From the NCBI GenBank assembly GCA_938015455.1, contig CALLPL010000004.1, positions 1-64,000 on the forward strand: a DNA stretch of 64,000 nt, written 5' to 3'. The translations under genes were made by a program, and so were the position numbers. Every line of letters starts with the position of its first letter. The stretch's first letter is position 1. The DNA is from an uncultured Candidatus Altimarinota bacterium (GTDB taxonomy: Bacteria > Patescibacteriota > Gracilibacteria > BD1-5 > UBA6164). Shown piece after piece: positions 10,470 through 21,281 of the stretch. The notes below the pieces were generated by a model. It had not been told where the DNA came from. It did no database searches and worked only from the letters and a program-made list of their open reading frames with translations.

Positions 10470-10516
10470 AAATAAAAATCCTCTATCTCTCTAGAAAAAA
10501 TCCTAAAGAGATAGAG
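10470..10516 (-). terminator. Intrinsic terminator downstream of ctpA
   Basis: CTCTATCTCT (10481-10490) pairs with AGAGATAGAG (10507-10516) in a 10-bp stem. On the minus strand it is followed by GGATTTTTATTTATATTTTT. It separates ctpA from glyA. Confidence 0.75.
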
Positions 10517-10634
10517 AACGTGTGAATCATTATTGTCCGAGGAGAACGAGCTTTGTAGTAAGTTTATAATTCATGGTCTATCGTTTCAAAATGTATTATA
10601 CTTTCACTATAGGAAGCTTTAGAAAAATCACAAA

Positions 10635-11921
10635 TTACTCTTCTCATTTTTCATTGACGCTTTCATTATTTTCAGGGAGTTCTGAGCTTCGTGTTTCCTC
10701 ATATGCCTCAACTGTGAGGCCGATAGTTTGTTTTTCTAGGTAGATATTCAATATCTTTTTAGCTTCTTCAAGCTGTCTATCATACTCATTTTCATAGTCT
10801 TCCTCTAAGAAATCTATTCGTATATCAGCCTGTATCCCTTCATCATCTATATTTATCCCATTAGGAGTAAACCATTTAGCAACTGTAAGCTTGAGCATAC
10901 TCCCACTGTTAAGATCAAAGGGCTGCTGAACCGAACCTTTCCCATATGTTTTTTCTCCAACTAAAACTGCTTTGTCGTATTCTCTAAGGGTTCAGGCCGT
11001 TATTTCTGAAGCACTTGCTGAATAAGCATTTATCAGAACTACGATCTTTTTATCGAAAATATCCCCATCATTTACACTTTTATATTTTTGATTAAAGACT
11101 GTATCCTGATAACGGGTCTCAACAAGATCCTTTCAAGAAGGAATAAATTCTGATAATATCTGAACAGCTGTTTGCAGATATCATCCTCCATTATCCCTCA
11201 CATCGATAATAAGGCCTTTTGCTCAGGATTTTTTCACATTTTCTATAGCTTTTCTAAACTCCTGTGCTGTAGTTTCCCCATATTGGTTGATAGCAATATA
11301 GGCAAGCTCGCTGTCATCAAAGTATTCTTCTTCTACGGATGGGATATCTATTTCTGCTCTTTCTACACTTATCTCTATAGGTCTTCTTTCTCCCACTCTT
11401 AAAATTTCTAACTTCACTGTACTGCCTGCTGGTCATTTTATTTTCTCTACTGCATCATATAAACCTAGATCTACTATATCCTCATCATTTGTTTTTGTAA
11501 TAATATCTCATGGTTTCACTCAGAATTTTTTTGCTGGTGATCCCTTTAACACTCTTTCTACCTCTATTCCTAAAGAGACTTTCTCGACCACTGCTCATAT
11601 TCCCTCAAAACTTCCATTAAGCAGTTCATCAAACTTCTCGTACACTTCGGGGGTCATAAACTCTGAGTGTCTATCCCCGAGAGCTTCTACCATTCATTCT
11701 ATAGCACCATAGACAAGTTCTTGTTTTTCGATAGTATCGTCTCTAAAGTATTCCTCTCCTATAATATTGTATACATCCCAAAACTCTCTCATATCTAATG
11801 GGGTTTTATCTCCTACTCTTGAAGTTTTTCACAAGTTACTAGAAAATTTTTCGGCTCCATACCAGACACAAAGACCTCATAGTAAAAAAGATGTCAAAAA
11901 GACGATAAAAATATTTTTCAT
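10635..11921 (-). CDS. ctpA: Carboxy-terminal processing protease, S41 family
   Basis: A 428-residue exported serine protease. An N-terminal signal/anchor segment (M-K-N-I-F-I-V-F-L-T-S-F-L-L) is followed by a helical region, a PDZ domain around residues 110-190 (G-I-G-A-V-V, then G-D-I-I-T-K), and the S41 fold. The nucleophile motif S-A-S-A-S-E is at residues 301-306 and the general-base lysine in T-Y-G-K-G at K328. The C-terminal S-x-L-K-L-T-V-A-K-W-F-T-P-N-G is intact, followed by an acidic tail. It should act outside the membrane on envelope proteins. The gene diverges from 12258 across a 336-base AT-rich gap. Confidence 0.93.
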
Positions 11922-12257
11922 AAGTATAATTAAAGAGAAACTTTTTTGTAAGTTTCTTAAAAAAGTTAAATAGATTTTTTACATGTTTCACTATAGCTTT
12001 TTCGAAGTAAAAGCAAGTCAAAGAGTTTTCTAAACTTATGTAAATAAAATGTGTGAAAACTCTTAATAAAACTCTTTAAATTCACAAAACCTTCACTCTA
12101 CTATATCTAAAAATGTAAAAAAGTTTCTATCAAAATATGTGAATTTAAAGCAAAAAACTTTTTTACATCAGACATTATTACTACTACTATATTATATATT
12201 TGTAAATTATATTAATATATGCTAATCTATATGTGAATAACTCTAATATAAAAACCT
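11922..12257. other. AT-rich divergent intergenic region
   Basis: 336 bases with no gene. It contains several related blocks: AAACTTTTTT / AAAAAAGTT segments and two copies of a TGTGAA/TTCACA pair around 12040-12150. A plus-strand promoter sits at the right end. It must hold the promoters of both ctpA and the 12258 gene. I checked it as a possible replication origin: there is no cluster of DnaA boxes and no dnaA or dnaN nearby. Confidence 0.5.
12200..12228 (+). promoter_or_regulatory. Probable promoter of the 12258 operon
   Basis: TTGTAA (12200-12205), a 17-base spacer, and TAATCT (12223-12228). Predicted start is about 22 bases before the ATG at 12258. The leader is AT-rich without a Shine-Dalgarno sequence. 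Confidence 0.5.
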
Positions 12258-12569
12258 ATGTTATTTACATTTCTGAAAAAACAAAAAAACAATAAACATC
12301 AAAGAAAACTTATTGAAACAATGATTGTTTCTCTGAATATTTCGCAAGGCCAAAAAGATTTATATCTTTCTGCCCTTGATGTACTCTCCGTTGAAGAGTC
12401 TGAAACGCTTTACAATAATCTTGTAAAGTTTGTTGAAAAGATAGAAATGAAAGAGATAGCTGAAATTAAAAAAGAAAGCTTTTCCTCTATTGCAGGAATG
12501 AGAAAAAAAGAAGCCGAGGAAAAACTCGAAGAAATGAACGGGTTTTCATTTTTACTTCATAATTTATAG
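12258..12569 (+). CDS. Small charged coiled-coil protein (103 aa)
   Basis: A 103-residue cytoplasmic protein without TGA codons. It is largely helical, with a Lys-rich N-terminus (F-L-K-K-Q-K-N-N-K) and a Glu/Lys heptad-like C-terminal half (E-K-I-E-M-K-E-I-A-E-I-K-K-E). The family is not recognised. It opens a plus-strand run of unknown genes; the next gene starts 3 bases after its TAG, so the two are probably coupled. Confidence 0.65.
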   Translation: MLFTFLKKQKNNKHQRKLIETMIVSLNISQGQKDLYLSALDVLSVEESETLYNNLVKFVEKIEMKEIAEIKKESFSSIAGMRKKEAEEKLEEMNGFSFLLHNL

Positions 12570-12572
12570 ATT

Positions 12573-12809
12573 ATGCCATTCGAAAATATAGATGTACCAG
12601 AACAAAGTACAGAAATAATTGGAAAAGGAGCTGAAGAAGCTATGAATGCTCTTTTGGTTCGTGAAGACTTGGTTCTTGCAGAAGCTCAAGATATAGTTGA
12701 CGGTGGATTACAAACTTTAGAATTTACTCATAGAAACGAACATGAATGCTGTGATTTTATTAATACTTGATTTCCAGATCTTCAAGAGTTACAACTTCTT
12801 ACAAAATAA
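12573..12809 (+). CDS. Small acidic protein (78 aa), unknown
   Basis: ATG at 12573 to TAA at 12809, with a single TGA (12771) read as Gly; read as stop, the protein would lose its last 12 residues. It is acidic and mostly helical, ending F-P-D-L-Q-E-L-Q-L-L-T-K. No domain is recognised. It lies 3 bases after the previous gene and 11 bases before the next, apparently in one operon. Confidence 0.65.
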
Positions 12810-12820
12810 GTAGTTTTAAA

Positions 12821-14182
12821 ATGCAAAAATATAAAGTCGTAGCATCAAAGTCGCAGAAAAAATATACCATGATCATTTCTGCAAACTCGGATCAAGAAGC
12901 CCGAGAAAGAATACACAAAGAGTGATATTCAATTTTATCGAGCCAAATAGCAAAAGATACAGATGTTGTAGGACAAAAATTCTTATTTCAAGTAGAATCA
13001 GGAGGAAAAATAAAAAATGGAGTTATTATTGGAAAAGATATTTATAAAGTATACATAAAGCTGAGAGATGAATTAGGATATAATATAATATGTCTCTATC
13101 CCGAAGGAGATGAAGCTCATAATAATGCTGAAAAAAAACAGAAAATATTAAGGCAGCTAGAAAAATGATACATGCTTCAAAAGCAGCAAGATGAAATAGT
13201 GGAGAAAAAACAAAAAAAGGAAAATACCTTTTATCTTAAGAAAGAACTCGATGAGGTTTCTGTATTAATCCATTCTGTAATAGAAAAGCTAGAAAGACTT
13301 ATAAGTGAATCATGAAAATATAATGTTGATAAAGTAAGGCTCGTAAAGCTACAACAACTCTATAATAAACTCATTCAGATTAAAGGGTCTACGAACCTTT
13401 CAAAACTAAGAGAAATAGGAGAATTGGCTCTGATTAAAATTTGAGAGATAGAGCTTCAAAGTATAGAACAAGATAAAAATGAGGAATCTTCATTTCTTCT
13501 TCAGGAAACTAATGATCTTTTAAAAAAGATATGATCAGATCAGCATTTTATTAGAAAAGATAAAGATATAAAGCTGATGATTTGAAACTTTTTTCAAGAC
13601 TTGAAAAAGTCTCTTTCCTTATGAGAATTAAAGAAGTCTGCTTTTCAGAGAAAAGAAAAAGAACTTATAGATACTCAATCTTATGGTTTTTTAAAAACAG
13701 TTCTTCTGCTAGAAAAATATAAAGATAAATTAAAAGAAAATACAAAGGATATACGAAAAAACGTAGTACTTTTTTTAAATCCTTTTAGTAATTCAGAGAA
13801 AAAAGCAAAACTTTTACTTACAAGAAAAGTCTTAAAGCAGAATATTTCTATTCTTAAAGCAAAGAAAACGTGATCTTTGAGTTCTTATACAGGGGTGAAA
13901 AAATGATATCACAAGCTTACAGAAAATATATTTAATAATATTAAGTACTTTAGAAAAGTACTTCTTTTTGGGATTGTGTTTTATAGTTTACTCTTTCTAA
14001 TCTCATGAGTATTTGTGAATTTTAATATAGGACTTCTTCTTTTTAACACCCAGGCTCTTTCACTTTTTCTTATATTCTTTTTTCTATTTTTCCTTTTTAC
14101 TTTTTCAAGGAATATTTTTCTTACTCTTCTAAGTATTGTATTTTTCTCGTTTCTCTTTATATTTTCTAGGATCAATTTTTAG
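12821..14182 (+). CDS. Coiled-coil membrane protein with a PilC/GspF-like N-terminus (453 aa)
   Basis: Residues ~1-45 (Y-K-V-V-A-S, then A-N-S-D-Q-E-A-R-E-R-I-H-K-E-G-Y-S-I-L) resemble the short N-terminal module of GspF/PilC proteins and related trafficking proteins. A long Lys/Glu-rich coiled-coil region follows (residues ~100-350), and the C-terminus has two or three hydrophobic spans (from about residue 380) with a basic, Phe-rich end. It is neither a full GspF nor any family I can name. TGA codons are read as Gly throughout. It sits third in a run of unknown genes, followed by another membrane protein. Confidence 0.7.
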
Positions 14183-14202
14183 TTTTTCTTGTCTTCATAT
14201 TT

Positions 14203-15456
14203 ATGAAGTTTCTTCTCTTTTTTCTAGGACTAAGCTTTTTTTTTATATTTTTTCTTTTTTCCTGACTCGAAGGGAGAGAAGGGATATTCCAAAATCTTTT
14301 TTTTGAGGCTCAATTATATGTTCTCCTTTCTGTTATTTGTATACTAAGCCTTGTAAGAATACCGAAAAAGTTAGATGATTCAGACAAAGAGCGAAAAAGT
14401 ATTTTTTCAAAGTATAGTTTTTCAAAAACCGACTTTATTGACTACACCAAACTCTTTTTTGGGCAATATATTTACTATATTGGGACTTTTTTATTTTATG
14501 TATCACTTTTTCTTGTTCTTCAAGCTTTGATGTGAGAAATAGATATTCCAACGATTTTTCTTTGTTTTAATATTTTAGTACTCACTCTTTATTTTTTCGA
14601 ACATAAATTTCAATTATTTCAGGATCTTATACGTATTAATACCTTAGTAGTTTCACTTTATTACATTATTCGGAATGCTGAGTATCTTTTATCTTCTAGT
14701 TGAGTTTTTAGCTTTATCGATATTGTGAATATGTTATTTGTTTTCCTGCTCTTTTATCTCTTTATATACTCATCAAAACTAAAACCTTATCTCTTGCTAC
14801 TTACAAGTTACGCTTTTCTATTTACTCTCCTATTATGAGTAGTTGTCTATAAGAGCTTATTCTGAGATGCTTTGTGAGGTATTTGTCTTCTGAGCTTTTC
14901 TTTTTGAGTAGCGTGTCTTCTTTTCACTAAAAATATTGCTTGATACCTCTCTGTAAGCTTATGACAGATTCGAATTTGGGGGTTACTTTGTCTATATACC
15001 TTTAGCAGCTTAAGTCCACTATATATTTTTAAGGAAGACTTTATTGCTTTACTATTTATAGTACTGACAGGGACTAGCTGTTATCTTTTATTTATTTTTC
15101 ATGAGAGATTTCAAAACTATGTCTCACTCTTTTTTTCCAGTTACTCACTAAGTATGACAGCCTTATGAACATATGGCTTTCTCGTTATACAGAGGTATGA
15201 ATCATACTATATGTTTATTTTCTGCTTTTTACTCTCTTGACTCTTTCTTATTTGAGATAAATGTAGTAAAAACCCTCATGTATATGACAAGTATTTTTTC
15301 AGGAGTTTTTCTATAATCGTCAATCTTATTTGAGTTATTTGTTTCTTCTTTTTTATTGAAGTTTCTATACTCAAACTAGCTCTCTTGCTATTTGGTGAGT
15401 GTCTATATTTTTTTTATAGCTACTATAGCCTTCGTAATAATAAAACTCTATGGTAA
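14203..15456 (+). CDS. Polytopic membrane protein (417 aa), unknown
   Basis: About eleven to twelve hydrophobic spans start right at the N-terminus (M-K-F-L-L-F-F-L-G-L-S-F-F), with one large cytoplasmic loop near residues 60-100 rich in Lys, Ser and Asp. The loop pattern is like a transporter or polymerase, but no motif identifies it. The frame uses many TGA codons. Its TAA lies inside the start region of pepA, whose ATG is 4 bases upstream of the stop codon, so translation is likely coupled. Confidence 0.7.
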
Positions 15457-16850
15457 AATACTACTCTGATGATAAAAAGTGAACATATATAAACACAGTA
15501 TGTTTTTTAGAAAACATATCAGAAATACCACTTCTTGACTTTTTAAACCTCTCCCCAGAAATACTTTCTCATATAAGAAAAGCATTAGAAAAAAATGAAT
15601 CTTCATTATGCGAATTCTTTCTTTGATTAAAAAATTGTGAGAAACTTTTTATCTTTATTTCCAAAGAAAAAAGCTATGAAGCAAAAACGCTTTTTCTAGG
15701 GAAGCATTTCCCCAAACTACCAGATGAACTTTCTCTCTTAGCACAAGAAATAGATCAAAAAAAGCTTCTTCTAGAAGTATGCCAACTCTCACGTTATGAA
15801 TTTCAGGATTATAAGCACAAAAAGAAACACAGAAAAACAGAGCTGCTCTGCTCTACGGATGAAAGAAAAACTCTTCAAGAGCTTCAGAAAACTATAGAGA
15901 ATATCTACCTTGCTCGCGATCTTGGTCAAACTCCTGCAGCAGATCTTACCCCAGAGTCTTTTGCTGATATTGTAAAAAAGACAAAATTTACAAATACAAA
16001 AGTTAAAGTTCTAAAATACAAAGATATTCAAAAACAATGACTTTGACTCATAGAGTGAGTTTGAAAAGGGAGTATCAATAAACCTTGTATGGTAATACTT
16101 GAACATATAACAGACAAAAAACTTCCAGTGCAATGAATAGTCTGAAAGGGAGTGACCTTTGATACCTGAGGAAATCAACTCAAGCCAGAGAATTATATGT
16201 ATGATATGAAGGCTGATATGGGCTGAGCTGCTGTTACCTTTGCGCTTATGAAAGAGTTAGATAGAAAAAAGATAAAGAAAAATATTGTTGCTTGCCTCTG
16301 TTTAGCTGAAAATGTAGTATCAAGCAATGCCTATAAACCTTCAGATATTCTGACCAGCTATACAGGCAAAACCGTAGAGATAGTACATACTGATGCCGAG
16401 TGAAGGTTAGTTCTTGCAGATGGGATTAGTTACCTAGGTAAAAAATATAAAACAAAAAAGATGATGACTATAGCAACACTTACATGAGCTGTAATGGTCG
16501 CTTTAGGGTTTCGCTATGCAGGAATTATGTGAGATGACGAGGAGATGATAGAGAGTCTGTTAGAGTACTCTAAAGATCATACGGAAAAATACATACGACT
16601 CCCACTTGACGATCACTTCATGGAAAAGACGAAATCAGATATTGCTGATTACAAAAATCTAGACAGGACAGTTCATGCTTGATCTTCGATGTGATGAGCT
16701 TTTCTCAAAAACTTCCTAGAAAATAAAGAAGATTTCATTCATATAGATATTGCAGGAGCATATATTAACGAAGCAGATCCTTATGGAAAGATGCCAAAAT
16801 GAATGACGTGATTTTGAGTAGAAAGTCTCTGAGATATTATGTCAGCCTAG
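15450..16850 (+). CDS. pepA: Leucyl aminopeptidase, M17 family
   Basis: A 466-residue two-metal aminopeptidase that clips N-terminal residues from peptides in the cytoplasm. The catalytic half is complete: G-K-G-V-T-F-D-T-G-G with metal-ligand K233, the family signature T-D-A-E-G-R-L-V-L-A-D with D315 and E317, and the C-terminal D-I-A-G segment. Several invariant glycines here are TGA (for example in G-K-G-V-T-F-D-T-G-G and D-A-E-G-R). The N-terminal domain is divergent. The start ATG overlaps the end of the previous gene. Confidence 0.95.
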
Positions 16851-16856
16851 TGTATC

Positions 16857-17540
16857 ATGAGAATACTCTCACTCATTTCAGAACTATTCTCAGAAAAAAA
16901 GTGTTTTAGTTGTAGAAAACTGGGACACTTTTTTTGTCCAAAATGCCTTGATGATATAGAATTTTATAAACCATACTGTTACCTCTGTAAAAAACCATCA
17001 GACCAGTTCTACACTCATAAAGATTGTATTCCTCATTTTCCTCTTAGGCAAGTTATCGTTCTTACTCGTTATAGACATCCAGGAATTAAGAAACTCCTCA
17101 GGCATGCAAAATACTATGGAAAATACCAATGATATAAGGATCTTACCAAATGATGAAAGAATTTCTTTCAGGATAATGTAATAAGTAAAAATTCTATTTT
17201 TACTCCAATCCCTACTCCTCTAATGAGGAGATGGAAACGAGGATATAATCAAACACAAAAGATTGCAGAATACCTCTCAGATATAGTCGACATACCTGTC
17301 AATAACAGGGCTCTAAAACGCTGAATCTATAGTAAGCAGCAAAGTCACCTCTCCCAGTCAGAGCGAAAGAAAAATCTAGAAGGGAGTTTTCATGTAATAA
17401 AGAATAGTCTTTCAAAAGACACGACCATCTATCTCATTGATGACATCGTTTCCACCTGATCAACTCTTCTTGAAGCCACGAAGATCCTCAAAAAATGATG
17501 ATTTACGGATATTCGGGCAATCGTATTAGCGAGTGATTAG
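16857..17540 (+). CDS. comF: ComF-family phosphoribosyltransferase
   Basis: A 227-residue protein with an N-terminal four-Cys zinc-finger-like region (C-F-S-C, C-P-K-C, C-Y-L-C) followed by a phosphoribosyltransferase fold. It carries R-R-W-K-R-G-Y-N-Q in the middle and the PRPP loop I-D-D-I-V-S-T-G-S-T near residue 197; the loop Gly is a TGA. ComF is needed for DNA uptake in naturally competent bacteria, so with pilB/pilC in this window it hints at DNA import. It begins 6 bases after pepA. No comEA or comEC is in the window. Confidence 0.9.
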
Positions 17541-17569
17541 TTGATATTTGTATAGAAATATACTATACT
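17541..17569 (+). promoter_or_regulatory. Promoter of the 17596 gene
   Basis: TTGATA (17541-17546), a 17-base spacer, TATACT (17564-17569). The -35 box starts at the base after the comF stop codon. The leader is about 20 bases, pyrimidine-rich, without a Shine-Dalgarno sequence. Confidence 0.7.
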
Positions 17570-17595
17570 ATCTAAGAATATCTCTATTTCTTTTT

Positions 17596-18375
17596 ATGCA
17601 GGCAGAAACACTAAATATAGAGCACCCTTTCCCTTCACTATTTGACTATGCATGACCAGTCAGATGAGATGTATGATGTATATTAGACTGAGTAGATTGT
17701 CAGTTCTCTTTTACGTCGGCTAAGGATTTAGGTGATGGGCTCTTTAGTACTCAAGTAGATGTATGTCAAGCTTGAAAAGCAGAAGTAGATTCATATGAAA
17801 TTAGATTTTATATGAACCCTAAGGGTTCTGAAATAGAGGTAAGATGAATAGTAAACGATGAAGGTGAACCTACTACTTTGGAAGTGGATAAGATAAAAGA
17901 TACACTTTCTTATATTACAGCTACAACTCAATGGAGGTATTTGCTTCAAGGTATATCGATAGAACAAACTGAAACGGAGACTTGATCTGAAAGTGACAGT
18001 GTAAGTTGAAATTTATGAACAGTAGACTTTAGATGATGACAAGCATTAGAGATTAGTATAAATACTACAAGAGAACAAAAGATTTGACCCAAACAAGCAA
18101 TATTACATATAAATATTGGAAATTCTATATGGAGAATTCATTGCGGGTATGATTTCACTAGATCCAGATCTAATTTTTTTGATGGAGCAGAAGTTCTAGA
18201 CACAGTGATTTCGAATAGTCGTTTTACTATAACTGATACATATCAACTGCCCACCTTAATTAGTGGAAAAAAGAAAGCAAAAAGTCAAGATTTATTACCA
18301 CCAATATCTATATTTCTATATGAAGAATTACCAAAATACATACAGGCTAAGTTAAGAGAGGAAAATAAATCTTAA
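17596..18375 (+). CDS. Hypothetical protein (259 aa), unknown
   Basis: A single-gene unit between a good promoter and a terminator. The protein is soluble-looking and mostly beta by composition. The N-terminal ~100 residues are Gly-rich with D-G-L-F-S-T-Q-V-D-V, and a low-complexity Thr/Glu/Ser/Gly patch lies around residues 130-150. An I-H-I-N-I-G-N-S segment and a Lys-rich C-terminus follow. I see no signal peptide or membrane span and cannot name the family. Many of its glycines are TGA. Confidence 0.7.
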
Positions 18376-18379
18376 TATC

Positions 18380-18437
18380 TTGCATAAACTCATATCTGAA
18401 TACAATGAAACCTTAGTTTTAAATTCTAAGGTTTTTT
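18380..18437 (+). terminator. Terminator hairpin directly abutting the uvrA start, with a possible overlapping promoter
   Basis: AAACCTTAG (18408-18416) pairs with CTAAGGTTT (18426-18434) around a 9-base loop, and the T-run ends 1 base before the uvrA ATG at 18439. It should terminate the upstream gene. A TTGCAT box (18380-18385) and TACAAT (18401-18406), with a short 15-base spacer, lie just before it, so uvrA transcription may start inside the hairpin and be almost leaderless. The same arrangement occurs at queA. Confidence 0.75.
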
Positions 18438-18438
18438 C

Positions 18439-21279
18439 ATGTCAAAGTTTCTGGAGGTCAAGGGTGCGCGAACGCATAATCTGAAGAATATTGATGTGAA
18501 AATTCCTAAAAATACACTTACAGTCATCACGGGACTTTCAGGTTCTGGAAAATCTTCATTAGCGTTCGCTACTATTTATTCTATTGGTCAACAGAAATAC
18601 TTAGAGAGTCTATCGAGCTATGCGCGAATGTTTGTCGGAAATAACCAGGATGAAGCCCTATACGATGAAATACTTGGCCTCTCTCCAACAATATCTATTG
18701 ACCAAAAAACAACGAATAGAAACCCGAGGAGTACGGTAGGGACTATTACCGAGATATATGATTATTATAAACTTTTGTATCTCAATATCTGAGAAAGAAA
18801 GTGTGTTAATTGCTGAGAATGAATTAGAAAAGACTCACTGAAAGATATAATATGACATATCTCCAGTTTTGAGATAGGAACAAAGTTCTTTCTCTCAAGC
18901 CCTGTTATGAAGGAGAGTAAATGACCTACAAGTGAAAAAATAAAAAAAGAAGTTCTTGATGCAGGATTTATTCGATTTCTAATAAATGACGAATTGTATG
19001 ATGTGAACACTGATTTTGACCTCCCAAAGTGAAAAATACAAGTTTCTATAGTCGTTGATAGACTAGTAGTAAAAGATTTTGCAGATAAAGAATCTTCAGA
19101 TACAAAACGCTTAAAAGATAGTATAGATATTGCCTATAAAACAGGGAAAGGGCATATGTCCGTTCATATTGTGCAAGAAAAAAAGACTCAGAAACAAGAT
19201 TTCTCTCAGGTTTTTGTTTGTTCACATTGTGGACATATCCCAGAAAAGTTGAGTATATCATCTTTTAGTTTTAATTCCCACCACTGAGCCTGTCCTGAGT
19301 GTCATGGTCTTGGAGAAAAAATGGTATTCCTTGAAGAAACTATCGTGAATCCTCGTCTTTCCCTTTCTGAGTGAGCGATACTCGCTCCAGGATTTGGGAA
19401 TTATTTTTTTGCACTTATAGAAGAAGTTGCAAAAAAACATAAAGTTAGAACAAATATTTCATATAGTGAGCTAAATGAAAAAGAGAGAAATATAGTCATG
19501 TATGGTACTTGAACAGATACTTATAGTGTAAATTTTGTAAACGAACAATGACGAAAAAATACCTATAATTCAAAATTTGAGGGAGCAATTAATACCCTCA
19601 TGCGGCGCTACTATGATGGTGGAGTAGAACATGGACACTATGACGACTATATAACAAATATTGAGTGCCCTGATTGTAATGGTTATAGATTGGCTTCGGA
19701 GCCTTTGAGTGTTTTTCTTTGAGGAATACATATTTGAGAACTTACAAATATGAATATTGTTGAAGCTCAAAGCTTTGTGAAGAATCTCTCACTTTCTCCT
19801 GAGCAGGAAAAAATATCTGAAAAGGTAATGAAAAATATTTGTGAAAGATTAGAGTTTCTTGAAGGAGTAGGACTTTCGTATATTACTCTTTCCAGGCGAG
19901 CGAATACTCTTTCGTGATGAGAGGCTCAACGAATTCGTCTCGCAACTCAGATAGGTGTTAAGCTTGAGGGGATTATTTATGTACTTGATGAGCCTTCGAT
20001 AGGTCTTCACCCAAGAGATAATGACATGCTAATTAAAAATCTTAAAAAACTACGTGATGTTGGGAATACACTCATCGTTGTTGAGCATGATGAAGATATT
20101 ATGCGAGAAAGTGACCACATTATAGACATAGGACCTGGAGCTTGAATCCATGGAGGACAAGTTGTAGCTGAGGGAACATTTGAAAAGCTTTGTCGTGATA
20201 AAAACTCTGTTACCTGACCATATTTGAGTGGAAGGAAAACGGTAGTATTAGAAACTAAAAAACGCAGTAAAGAAAAGTATCTTACAGTTCATGGAGCAAA
20301 ACATCATAATTTAAAAAATATTACTGTAGATATACCTGTTTGAAATTTGACAGTAATAACCTGAGTTTCAGGTTCTGGTAAGTCAAGCCTTATAAATGAT
20401 ATACTTGCAAGTTACTTAGCAAATACTCTTAATAGGGCAAGTCGACCAGTTTGAGTACATGAAAAGATAACATGAGTAGAATATTTTGATAAGGTTCTTG
20501 CTATTGATCAATCTCCTATCGGGAAGACTCCTCGCTCAAATCCAGCAACTTATACCTGAGTTTTCACATTTATAAGAGAAGTATTTGCTCAAAGTTATGA
20601 TGCAAAACTTCGATGATATGCTCCTGGGCGCTTTTCTTTTAATACCCGTGATGGACGATGTCCAGAATGTGATGGTGATGGAGTAAAAAAGATTGAAATG
20701 CACTTCCTCCCACCTGTATATACGACTTGCGAAGCGTGCGAATGAAAGAGATTTAATCCTGAAACTTTAGAAATAAAGTATAAGTGAAAAACTGTTGCAG
20801 ACATACTTGCTATGACTGTCGATGAAGCTTGAGAGTTTTTCCATGCACATCCACGAATCATGAAGATTCTTGATATACTCATAAAGGTGTGATTAGGATA
20901 TATTGGACTTGGACAATCATCGACAACCCTTTCTTGATGAGAAGCTCAGCGTATTAAGCTTGGCTCTGAACTCTCAAAGAGATCTACCTCTAAAACGATC
21001 TATGTTCTAGACGAACCAACAACGGGTCTTCACTTTCAAGATATTGAAAAACTTCTTCACATTCTTCACTCACTTGTTGATAAATGAAATACCGTGGTAG
21101 TTATCGAACATAATATGAATATTATTCTCAATGCTGATCATATTATAGACATCTGACCAGAATGATGAGATAAATGAGGAACACTTATGGCTACAGGAGA
21201 TATAGCAAGTGTGAAGAAATGTAAAAAAAGCTTTACTGGACAAGCAATTCTCAAATACGAAAAGAATTTTAAAAAGTAG
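18439..21279 (+). CDS. uvrA: Excinuclease ABC subunit A
   Basis: A 946-residue UvrA, the damage-recognition ATPase of nucleotide excision repair. Two ABC modules are present: P-loop G-L-S-G-S-G-K-S at residues 32-39, a second G-V-S-G-S-G-K-S whose first Gly is TGA, and two L-S-G-G-E-A-Q-R signatures (residues 491-498 and 831-838) in which both glycines are encoded TGA-TGA. Zinc-binding C-x-x-C pairs are present in both halves (C-S-H-C ... C-P-E-C; C-P-E-C ... C-E-A-C). Length is normal. It is followed by murB after 2 bases. mfd, its partner in transcription-coupled repair, is also in the window. Confidence 0.98.
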
Positions 21280-21281
21280 AG

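Noticed and set aside
10530-10574. 14-residue minus-strand ORF M-N-Y-K-L-T-T-K-L-V-L-L-G-Q between ctpA and glyA
   Set aside because: Too short to support, no ribosome-binding signal, located in the 3' region before a terminator; it may be chance or a remnant.
11922-12257. AT-rich gap as a replication origin
   Set aside because: No cluster of DnaA boxes and no dnaA, dnaN, gyrB or rpmH nearby; two divergent promoters explain it well enough.
18439-21279. UGA read as tryptophan (code 4) or as selenocysteine
   Set aside because: TGA falls at P-loop and ABC-signature glycines where Trp or Sec would destroy function, and genuine Trp positions use TGG. TGA is far too frequent for selenocysteine.
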